6,144 nt of DNA from an uncultured Bacteroidales bacterium (GTDB taxonomy: Bacteria; Bacteroidota; Bacteroidia; Bacteroidales; Muribaculaceae), in assembly GCA_900554345.1 (NCBI GenBank), contig USHH01000139.1, forward strand, positions 1-6,144. Reading direction: 5' to 3'. Of this stretch, positions 1 through 6,144 are shown in pieces. How positions within the stretch are numbered: the first letter of the stretch is position 1; each line of letters opens with the position of its first letter. A model generated the notes under the pieces. The model searched no databases, was not told the DNA's origin, and saw nothing but the letters and a program-made list of their open reading frames with translations. Position numbers and translations under genes: made by a program.

Positions 1-1470
1 CTGCCGCAGATGGAGAGGCTGCCGGAGTTTTTCGCCCATGTGTCGTATCCCCGCGAGGGGATGCTCTATAGCATCAACTTCGGCGACAGCCACAAGAACG
101 TGACGGGCGAGAGCTCACTGCTGCTCGCCTACGAGATGGGAGTGGAAGACCCCGTCACACTCTGGTATGCCTCCCAGGTGGAGCCGGGGCAGCACCGCGA
201 GGGTTTCCCGCGCCACTATCCAATGGGATTCCTCTACACCCCCGACCTCAGCGATGCGCCGCCCACTCCCCCACTCCCCACGTCTAAGATATGGGAAGAC
301 TTCGGATGGGCCACCATGCGAGACTCCTGGGAGAAAGACGCCACCATGCTCGCCGTGAAAAGCGGCACCACCTGGAACCACTCCCACGCCGACGCCAACT
401 CCATGATACTCTTCCACAAGGGTGTCGACATCATAAAAGACGCCGGCAACTGCAGCTACGGCAAGCCTGAATACCGCAACTACTTCTTCCAGAGCGAGGC
501 CCACAACGTGGTGAGGTTCAACGGCCAGGGACAGCCACGCTACCAGCAGTATCACGGCACGCCGCTTCCAGGCTCGCTCCACTACCTGCTCGACGGCCTC
601 GGAGTGAAATATGTGCTCGCCGACGGCACCGGCCCGATGTCGCACCTGCTCGACCGCAATCTGCGCAGCTTCCTCTGGATCGGCGATATAATCCTCGTGG
701 TCGACGACCTCCACTCCCACGAGCCCGGGGAGTGGGAATGGCTCTGGCATCCCGGTGGCACCGCATCGAAGCAGGGCGGCGACCTTGTAGTGACGGAGGG
801 CGACGCATCGGTGGTGATCAGGCCCCTCTATCCCCACCCGCTCGCACCCAGCAATTTCGTGCACGACTATCCCGAGATGCTCTACTGGGAGGAGACCGAG
901 GCGCCCCACGAGTCGATGCAGAAGACAGAGAAATACTGGACCTTCCACCTTCCAGCCGTCACCGACCGCGTGAAGGGGGTCACCGCCATCATCCTCAAGG
1001 ACTCCGCTGCACAGAAGGAGCTGCCGCTCATTAAGCGCACCGAGGGGAAGAACTGGATAGAACTCCACATCGAGGAGGGCGACACCGTCACCGACGTCTA
1101 CATCAACCAGCTCGCCGACGGACGCCTCATGCACCTCAACTCCTGGATCGACGCCGACGGATGGACCACCGACGCCTACATGCTTGCCGTCAGCTATCCC
1201 ATAGGGGGAGATCCGGCCGATCCGGAGAGGATATTCATCAACTACGGGAGCTCGCTGCGGCGCGGCGACAACGTCTGGTTCTCCTCTCTGTCGAAGCTGA
1301 ACGCCATCTACAACCCGGGAGCGGCCGACATGGAGCTGGAGGTGAACGGCCAGCCCCGCATCAACCTGACACTCAAGGGCGAGCCAAAGGCGCTCACCGT
1401 CAACGGCAAGCCATACACCACGACCGCCAGAGACGGAAGAGTGACTATAAAAATCCACGACAAACAGTAA
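1..1470 (+). CDS. Heparinase II/III-family polysaccharide lyase (5' partial)
   Basis: This is the C-terminal part of a heparinase II/III-like lyase, an enzyme that cleaves uronic-acid-containing polysaccharides by beta-elimination. The frame is open from base 1, and the ATG at 10 is internal, because the helical toroid domain expected at the N-terminus is missing. The diagnostic segment is WNHSHADANSM at 373-405. By analogy with Pedobacter heparinase II (PL21), the first His of H-x-H (379) would lie at the active site. The second His (385), the Asp of KDAG (439) and the His of SEAHNVV (502) would form the metal site. The rest, to the stop at 1468-1470, looks like the C-terminal beta-sandwich. 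The module is shared by several families (PL12, PL15, PL17, PL21, PL33), and I cannot choose among them by eye. The GH88 and PL8 neighbours favour a glycosaminoglycan-like substrate. Confidence is high for the superfamily and low for the exact substrate. Confidence 0.85.
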   Translation: MPQMERLPEFFAHVSYPREGMLYSINFGDSHKNVTGESSLLLAYEMGVEDPVTLWYASQVEPGQHREGFPRHYPMGFLYTPDLSDAPPTPPLPTSKIWEDFGWATMRDSWEKDATMLAVKSGTTWNHSHADANSMILFHKGVDIIKDAGNCSYGKPEYRNYFFQSEAHNVVRFNGQGQPRYQQYHGTPLPGSLHYLLDGLGVKYVLADGTGPMSHLLDRNLRSFLWIGDIILVVDDLHSHEPGEWEWLWHPGGTASKQGGDLVVTEGDASVVIRPLYPHPLAPSNFVHDYPEMLYWEETEAPHESMQKTEKYWTFHLPAVTDRVKGVTAIILKDSAAQKELPLIKRTEGKNWIELHIEEGDTVTDVYINQLADGRLMHLNSWIDADGWTTDAYMLAVSYPIGGDPADPERIFINYGSSLRRGDNVWFSSLSKLNAIYNPGAADMELEVNGQPRINLTLKGEPKALTVNGKPYTTTARDGRVTIKIHDKQ

Positions 1471-1471
1471 C

Positions 1472-3094
1472 ATGAGAGCCACAGCACTGATAATCACGAC
1501 CCTGCTCACCGCATGGGCCACAGCCGACGCCTTCGTTTCGGAAGTGTGGGTCGCCGACTGCGGCGACGGCACCTACGCCAACCCGGTGATCAACGCCGAC
1601 TACAGCGACCCCGACGCCATCCGCGTGGGCGACGACTACTACATGACGGCATCAAGCTTCAGCCAGGCGCCGGGGCTGCCGATACTCTACTCGCGCGACC
1701 TGGTGAACTGGGAGATCGTCAACAACGCCCTCGCGCGACTCGTGCCCGAGGACTTCTACGCTATTCCACGCCACGGCAAAGGAGTGTGGGCCCCCTCCAT
1801 ACGCCACCACAACGGGGAATACTACATCTTCTGGGGCGACCCCGACTTCGGAGTATATATGGTGAAGACCGACGACCCTCTGGGGCGCTGGTCGGAGCCG
1901 ACACTGGTGTGGGTCGGGAAAGGAATCATCGACCCGGTGCCGCTCTGGGACGACGACGGAAAAGCATATCTGGTGAACGCCTGGGCTGCCAGCCGCGCCG
2001 GCCTTAACGGCATCATCACCATGACGGAGATGCGCCCCGACGGCACCGGGATGCTCGGCACCCCGACGATAGTCTACGACGGCAACGCCGAGGGTAACCA
2101 CACAGTAGAGGGGCCTAAGCTCTATAAGCGCGACGGATGGTATTACATCCTCGCCCCGGCCGGAGGCGTTGAACACGGATGGCAGCTCGCCCTCCGCTCC
2201 CGGGCACCCTTCGGGCCTTACGAGAGCAAGACCGTAATGGCGCAGGGCAACAGCGACATCAACGGGCCGCATCAGGGAGCGCTGGTCGACACTCCCGACG
2301 GACGGTCGTGGTTCCTTCACTTCCAGGACAAAGGAATCATCGGGAGGGTTACCCATCTCAACCCGGTGGAATGGAAAGACGGATGGCCCGTGATGGGACG
2401 CGGAGGAGAGCCGGTGGCCTCATACGTGAAACCCGTGGCCACCACCGAGATCAAGACACCGCAGGACTCCGACGACTTCAACTCCCCCCGCCTCGGCCAC
2501 CAGTGGAGCTGGAGCGCCAACTACCAGCCGCTCTTCGGCCTCCCCTCATCCGACGGCTACCTGAGAGTCTACGGCCACACCTTGAGCGAGGACTTCGCCA
2601 ACCTCTGGGAAGTGCCCAATATCCTGACCCAGAGGTTCCCCTCCGACTCCTTCACCGCCACCGCGAAGATAAAGGTGTCGGCACGCAGCGCGGGGCAGCA
2701 GTCGGGGCTCGTGGTGTTCGGCCACGACTACGAGCGCCTCACCGCCGACTTCACCGGCCAGGAGTTCGCCCTGAAACTCGTCACCTGCAGGGAGGCCGAG
2801 AGCGGCGCCACCGAGACAGTGGAGCCGATATGCGTGATCAAGGCACGCGAATATCCCGCCGGACTGCGCCCCAACTATGAATGCGACGTGTGGATGCGCG
2901 TCAAGGTGGAGCCGACAGGCGAATGCACCTTCTACTACAGCCTCGACGGAAAGACGTATCACAAGGCGGGGAGCCCCTTCCAGGCACGCCAGGGGAAGTG
3001 GGTCGGCGCGAGGATTGGGTTCTTCTCCATCCAGCCTTTCGGCACGCCCGACCGGGGATGGGTGGACATCGACGAAATCACCTTTACAAAATAG
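1472..3094 (+). CDS. Secreted GH43 glycosidase with C-terminal beta-sandwich domain
   Basis: This 540-residue protein is a glycoside hydrolase family 43 enzyme, usually a beta-xylosidase or alpha-L-arabinofuranosidase acting with inversion. Residues 1-20 form a likely signal peptide ending in ADA. The five-bladed propeller spans about 35-325. The catalytic triad is present: base Asp46 in YSDPDAI, pKa-modulating Asp154 in GIIDPVPLWDDDG, and acid Glu213 in TVEGPKLY. WAPSIRHHNGEYYIFWGDPD and NGPHQGALVDTP are typical of the Bacteroidales branch with a C-terminal concanavalin-like domain (GH43_C2 type), which here runs from about 329 to 540 starting at DSDDFNSP. The start follows the upstream stop by one base, so translation is probably coupled. 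A GH43 is unusual beside PL8 and GH88. It may trim side chains or a linkage sugar, but the sequence does not show which. The family call is firm. The substrate is unknown. Confidence 0.93.
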   Translation: MRATALIITTLLTAWATADAFVSEVWVADCGDGTYANPVINADYSDPDAIRVGDDYYMTASSFSQAPGLPILYSRDLVNWEIVNNALARLVPEDFYAIPRHGKGVWAPSIRHHNGEYYIFWGDPDFGVYMVKTDDPLGRWSEPTLVWVGKGIIDPVPLWDDDGKAYLVNAWAASRAGLNGIITMTEMRPDGTGMLGTPTIVYDGNAEGNHTVEGPKLYKRDGWYYILAPAGGVEHGWQLALRSRAPFGPYESKTVMAQGNSDINGPHQGALVDTPDGRSWFLHFQDKGIIGRVTHLNPVEWKDGWPVMGRGGEPVASYVKPVATTEIKTPQDSDDFNSPRLGHQWSWSANYQPLFGLPSSDGYLRVYGHTLSEDFANLWEVPNILTQRFPSDSFTATAKIKVSARSAGQQSGLVVFGHDYERLTADFTGQEFALKLVTCREAESGATETVEPICVIKAREYPAGLRPNYECDVWMRVKVEPTGECTFYYSLDGKTYHKAGSPFQARQGKWVGARIGFFSIQPFGTPDRGWVDIDEITFTK

Positions 3095-3100
3095 ACTGAA

Positions 3101-4318
3101 ATGAACAAACTGCTATACATAGCGATAGCGCTGCTCGCGCTCATCATTCCGACACACACGTCAGCCGCTACCGACACCCAAGAGGAGCTGGCTCGGTGTG
3201 ACGCCAAGATACATAAGGCTCTGAAAAGCCTCGGCGCCACCGACGGTAAAGCCGACTACTCTATGATGCCACGCAACATCGAGGGCGACGCCACGACGTG
3301 GCACTGCCGCCCGGCCACTCCAGAGGAATGGTGTAGCGGCTTCTGGGCCCGGCTCCTGGGGATGGACTATGCCGCCACCGGCGACGAGAAAGTCAGACGC
3401 CAGGCCGAACGCTACACGGCGGCGCTGAAGCCGATTCTCGAGCGCCCAGTGTATGACCATGACCTCGGCTTCCTCTTCTTCTGCAGCTACGGCAAGGGCT
3501 ACGAGGCCACGGGCGACGAGGCATACCGCGCCGTCATACTCCAGGCGTCCGACTCGCTGGCCACGCTCTTCAATCCGACCGTGGGCACACTGCTCGCATG
3601 GCCCCGCCACGTGAAGGACTTCGGCGGCCACAACACCATCATGGACACCATGATGAACCTCGAGATGCTCTTCTGGGCGGCGCGCCACGGCGGCGACCCG
3701 GCTCTGCGCGACATCGCCGTGCGCCACGCGGAGACCACCATGCGCCATCACTTCCGCCCCGACGCCACCTGCTACCACGTGGCCGTCTACGACACCGTGA
3801 CCGGCGACTTCCTGCGCGGCTGCACCCACCAGGGTTACAGCGACAGCAGCGTGTGGGCGCGCGGGCAGGCATGGGCCGTCTACGGCTATACGGCCTGCTA
3901 CCGTTACACGGGCGACAAACGCTACCTCGACCATGCGCGGAAGGTGGCCGGTTTCATGCTCGACGACAAGAACATGCCCGCCGACCTGGTTCCCTACTGG
4001 GACTACGATGCGCCGAACATTCCCAATGAACCGCGCGACGTCTCGACGGCGGCCATCATCGCTTCGGCGTTCTACGAAATGTACACCTATACGGGGGACG
4101 GGCTGTATAAGCAGAAGGCCGACCGGATCGTCGAGTCGCTCTCGTCGCCGGCCTACCGCGCTCCGGTGGGCGGCAACGGCGGGTTCCTGCTGATGCACTC
4201 CGTGGGCAGCATCCCGCACGGCAGCAATATCGACGTGCCGCTGAACTACGCAGATTACTATTTCCTTGAGGCACTGATCCGCAAGGGCCGCTTGGAGGCG
4301 GGCGAACCTTTGTTTTAA
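3101..4318 (+). CDS. GH88 unsaturated glucuronyl hydrolase
   Basis: This 405-residue protein is a glycoside hydrolase family 88 enzyme. Such enzymes remove the 4,5-unsaturated uronic acid that lyases leave at the non-reducing end, by hydrating its double bond. A signal peptide covers about residues 1-22 (hydrophobic LLYIAIALLALII, then THTSA), so a periplasmic location is likely. The rest reads as an alpha/alpha-barrel. Asp121 in YDHDLGF and Asp182 in IMDTMMNLEML match the catalytic Asp88 and Asp149 of Bacillus UGL. Other family blocks are HQGYSDSSVWARGQAWAVYG, YWDYDAPNIPNEPRDVSTAA and DVPLNYADYYFLEAL. The length is normal for the family. It begins 6 nt after the GH43 stop and is probably co-transcribed. 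Codon usage changes within the gene at about 3965-4042, with no break in the protein family motifs. That suggests a recombinant gene or a chimeric assembly. GH105 is less likely because of the GH88-type catalytic motifs. Confidence 0.95.
   Translation: MNKLLYIAIALLALIIPTHTSAATDTQEELARCDAKIHKALKSLGATDGKADYSMMPRNIEGDATTWHCRPATPEEWCSGFWARLLGMDYAATGDEKVRRQAERYTAALKPILERPVYDHDLGFLFFCSYGKGYEATGDEAYRAVILQASDSLATLFNPTVGTLLAWPRHVKDFGGHNTIMDTMMNLEMLFWAARHGGDPALRDIAVRHAETTMRHHFRPDATCYHVAVYDTVTGDFLRGCTHQGYSDSSVWARGQAWAVYGYTACYRYTGDKRYLDHARKVAGFMLDDKNMPADLVPYWDYDAPNIPNEPRDVSTAAIIASAFYEMYTYTGDGLYKQKADRIVESLSSPAYRAPVGGNGGFLLMHSVGSIPHGSNIDVPLNYADYYFLEALIRKGRLEAGEPLF
3965..4042. other. Putative recombination or chimera junction in the GH88 gene
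   Basis: Codon dialect switches around here. Upstream in this gene, CTC and CTG are about 14 to 10, and ATA occurs four times, the last at 3536. Downstream, CTG outnumbers CTC about 6 to 1, ATA is absent and TCG serines cluster from 4042. The interval encodes a conserved GH88 block (YWDYDAPNIPNEPRDVS), a plausible place for homologous exchange or for assembly misjoining. The boundary is approximate and rests on hand codon counts. Confidence 0.45.
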
Positions 4319-4323
4319 ACCGG

Positions 4324-6144
4324 ATGCCCATGTATAAACTGTTGTTTCTCGCCGCTGCGTCGGTGTGGTCGTGGGCCGCACCGGCGCAGTCGGTGCGGGA
4401 GGTCGCCGATGCGCGGATTCTTTCGTTCGAGGAGTCTGCGGCGCCTTTCACGGCGTCGGAAGGCTCGTCGCTGTCCGTCTCGGGCGACCATTACAAGCAC
4501 GGCGCGCACGCGCTCCGCTGGCAATGGTCGCGGGCGGGCGCCCGGGTGCGCATCGAATCCCCGGTGGGTTATCTGTCGGAAAATCCCAATCCCAGGGAGA
4601 CCTCCGTTTCGACCTTCGTGTTCTGGGTCTACGCCCCGAAGGCGCTCGACGGGAAACTGCGTTTCGAGTTCCGCAAGGAGGGGCGCACCTGCGCGTGGTT
4701 CGACTACGGACTGGAGTTCACCGGCTGGCGCGGGGCATGGGTGGCTTTCGACCGCGACATGCAGGGCCGGCCCGAGGAGGGGATGGACGAGCTGGTCGTC
4801 ACGGCGGAGGGCGTCGAACGGGGCGAGTTGTATTTCGACCACCTGATTCTCTCCTCGTTTCAGGACGTGCGGCACCATACGGCCGATTTCCAGGCGCCGT
4901 TCATCAACGCCGCGACCACGAGCCACTGGCTCACGCTGCTGCAATCGTGGCGCAATCCGATGCCCGCACTCCCCGCCGCGGTCGGTGAGGGGGAGCGGCG
5001 CGATATGGCGACCGTCGAACGGCGTCTGCGCGAACTGCTGCTCGAAGGCCGGAAGCCGATGGCGATGAAGACCCTGCGCAAACGCTTCGACGCATACGGC
5101 ATTGCGGAAAATCCCGACGGGACGCTTCGGGGCAAGCCGATCTGGTTCGTGCGCTATGCCGAGACCTATATCAATCTGGGCCATCCCGATGTCGGCAAAC
5201 TGTTCAACGACAACGGCCAGACGCTGCGCAAATACAACGACTTCCTGTTCCAGGTCGCCGTGGCCCACGATGCCGCTGCGGACGCCGCCGAGCGGGCGGA
5301 GCTGGAGCGGATGTATGTGCTGCTGACGCGGCATCTTCTGGATCAGGGCTTCGCCGCGGGAAGTGCGCAGGGAACCCTGCACCACCTGGGGTACAGCATG
5401 CGCAATTTTTACACGGCTCCCGTCATCATGCGCGACGTGCTGCGTCGCGCCGGGCTGGAACACGACGTGCAGCAGGCTATGGAGTGGTTTTCGGGCGTGG
5501 GCGAGGTGAAACTTCCGCCGGCGGAGCCGGGGATGGACATCGACGCGTTCAACACCTCGCTCGTCGGCCGTCTGGCGAGCATCGTGATGCTCCCGGACAC
5601 CCCGGTGAAAGCGGCCTGGCTGGAGGCGTTCTCCCGCTGGGTCGACAACGGATATAAGGTCACCGAGGGGACCGGGCCCTGCTTCAAGAGCGACGGCACG
5701 GTCTTCCACCACCGGCGTCACTACCCGGCCTATGCCGTGGACGGGTTCAGCGGCGGGGCCGTGAATGCCGTGTGGCTGTTGTCGAAGACGCAGTTCGCGG
5801 TGAGCGCCGAAAGCCATGCCGTTCTGAAACGCGCGCTGCTCGAAATGCGCTTCTACTGCAATCTGCGGTCGTTTCCGCTGGCCCTTTCGGGCCGTCATCC
5901 CGACGGCCGCGGCGAACTGGTCCCGTGGCATTATGCCCGGCTGGCCGTCGCGGGTACGCCCGACGGCCGCGGGGAGATCGACCCGGAGCTGGCCGCCGCC
6001 TACCTGCGTGTGGCCCAAGGGAAAGACGCTTATACGCGGCTGTTCGCCGAAAAGGGCTTCGCTCCCGAACCTTCGCCTGCGGGGAACCGCGTCTACGGCT
6101 ACAATGCCTCGGTGTCGCACCGGCGCGCCGACTGGCTGGTGACC
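4324..6144 (+). CDS. PL8 chondroitin-sulfate-ABC-lyase-type enzyme (3' partial)
   Basis: This frame is open for 607 codons to the window's end, so the gene is truncated at 3'. PL8 lyases cleave chondroitin, dermatan or hyaluronan by beta-elimination. A signal peptide covers about residues 1-22 (core LLFLAAASVWSWA). A beta-rich domain at about 30-185 matches the N-terminal domain of Proteus chondroitinase ABC, with GDHYKHGAHALRWQWS and later FDHLILSSFQDVRHHTADFQ. A helical catalytic domain follows from about 190. By hand alignment to the Proteus enzyme, His463 and Tyr470 in FHHRRHYPAYAV correspond to His501 and Tyr508, and Arg524 in LSGRHPDG corresponds to Arg560. The catalytic Glu (Glu653) should lie about a dozen residues beyond the window. 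ATG 4324 is 5 nt after the GH88 stop. Met3 (4330) is an equally plausible start. Codon use is rich in CTG, CGG and TCG and unlike the first two genes. The family is firm. Endo or exo action and sulfation preference cannot be read. Confidence 0.94.
   Translation, partial: MPMYKLLFLAAASVWSWAAPAQSVREVADARILSFEESAAPFTASEGSSLSVSGDHYKHGAHALRWQWSRAGARVRIESPVGYLSENPNPRETSVSTFVFWVYAPKALDGKLRFEFRKEGRTCAWFDYGLEFTGWRGAWVAFDRDMQGRPEEGMDELVVTAEGVERGELYFDHLILSSFQDVRHHTADFQAPFINAATTSHWLTLLQSWRNPMPALPAAVGEGERRDMATVERRLRELLLEGRKPMAMKTLRKRFDAYGIAENPDGTLRGKPIWFVRYAETYINLGHPDVGKLFNDNGQTLRKYNDFLFQVAVAHDAAADAAERAELERMYVLLTRHLLDQGFAAGSAQGTLHHLGYSMRNFYTAPVIMRDVLRRAGLEHDVQQAMEWFSGVGEVKLPPAEPGMDIDAFNTSLVGRLASIVMLPDTPVKAAWLEAFSRWVDNGYKVTEGTGPCFKSDGTVFHHRRHYPAYAVDGFSGGAVNAVWLLSKTQFAVSAESHAVLKRALLEMRFYCNLRSFPLALSGRHPDGRGELVPWHYARLAVAGTPDGRGEIDPELAAAYLRVAQGKDAYTRLFAEKGFAPEPSPAGNRVYGYNASVSHRRADWLVT
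5899..5972 (+). repeat. Short direct repeat encoding PDGRGE twice
   Basis: The 14-mer cccgacggccgcgg occurs at 5899-5912 and again, in the same frame, at 5959-5972, exactly 60 nt apart. Both copies encode PDGRGE inside the PL8 catalytic domain, just after the GRHP active-site segment. The bases between and around them do not match, so this is a short internal repeat and not a duplicated domain. It may be chance in GC-rich sequence. Confidence 0.4.

Noticed and set aside
10..12. ATG at 10 as the real start of the first gene
   Set aside because: The frame is open to base 1 and the family needs an N-terminal helical domain that is absent, so the true start is upstream of the window.
115..1572. 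A 485-codon minus-strand frame opposite the heparinase-type lyase
   Set aside because: It runs across the gap into the GH43 gene, has low-complexity Val/Gly-rich composition and no domain motif. The plus-strand product carries a clear family signature.
4319..4323. Possible terminator or promoter between the GH88 and PL8 genes
   Set aside because: The gap is only 5 nt, with no hairpin and no room for a promoter. The two genes look co-transcribed, despite the codon shift.
3161..4381. A 406-codon minus-strand frame opposite the GH88 gene
   Set aside because: Same cause: it mirrors the GH88 gene and overlaps the start of the PL8 gene. The plus-strand catalytic motifs decide the coding strand.
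4365..4988. Plus-strand 207-codon frame overlapping the 5' part of the PL8 gene, which could be mistaken for the main gene because the PL8 frame has no stop in the window
   Set aside because: Its product is Arg/Gly-rich without a signal peptide or domain. The overlapping frame from 4324 gives a continuous PL8 protein.
4315..6120. A 601-codon open frame on the minus strand opposite the PL8 gene
   Set aside because: The plus-strand frame has a signal peptide, PL8 domains and catalytic residues. The minus frame is open because GC-rich codon bias makes TTA, CTA and TCA rare on the sense strand. Its product is Arg/His/Pro-rich with no recognisable domain.

Overview
The window is GC-rich and almost entirely coding. 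It holds four same-strand genes packed head to tail, with gaps of 1, 6 and 5 nt. All four encode carbohydrate-active enzymes, and the three with visible N-termini carry Sec-type signal peptides. No Shine-Dalgarno sequence precedes any start. The enzyme set, the tight packing and the exported proteins fit a polysaccharide utilization locus (PUL) of a high-GC member of the Bacteroidales (Alistipes- or Muribaculaceae-like). That placement is inferred from gene content and codon style, not from a marker gene.

Layout: (1) 1-1470, the C-terminal 489 residues of a heparinase II/III-type polysaccharide lyase whose 5' end lies outside the window. (2) 1472-3094, a secreted two-domain GH43 glycosidase with all three catalytic carboxylates. 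(3) 3101-4318, a GH88 unsaturated glucuronyl hydrolase with both catalytic aspartates. (4) 4324 to beyond 6144, a PL8 chondroitin-ABC-lyase-type enzyme whose 3' end is cut off. Its reading frame is open to the last base.

As a pathway, the two lyases would cleave uronic-acid-containing chains by beta-elimination and release oligosaccharides with a 4,5-unsaturated uronate at the non-reducing end. GH88 would then remove that unsaturated sugar. PL8 plus GH88 points to chondroitin, dermatan or hyaluronan. The GH43 is the odd member, because its usual substrates are plant arabinose- and xylose-containing glycans. No SusC/SusD pair, sulfatase or regulator is in the window, so the target glycan is inferred from enzyme families only.

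The most striking non-gene signal is an abrupt change of codon dialect inside the GH88 gene, at roughly 3965-4042. Upstream, ATA, AGG/AGA and CTC codons are common. Downstream, ATA disappears and CTG, CGG and TCG take over. This suggests a mosaic locus made by recombination inside a conserved gene, or a chimeric assembly. I found no RNA gene, CRISPR array, mobile element, promoter or terminator, and no gene-free stretch longer than 11 nt.
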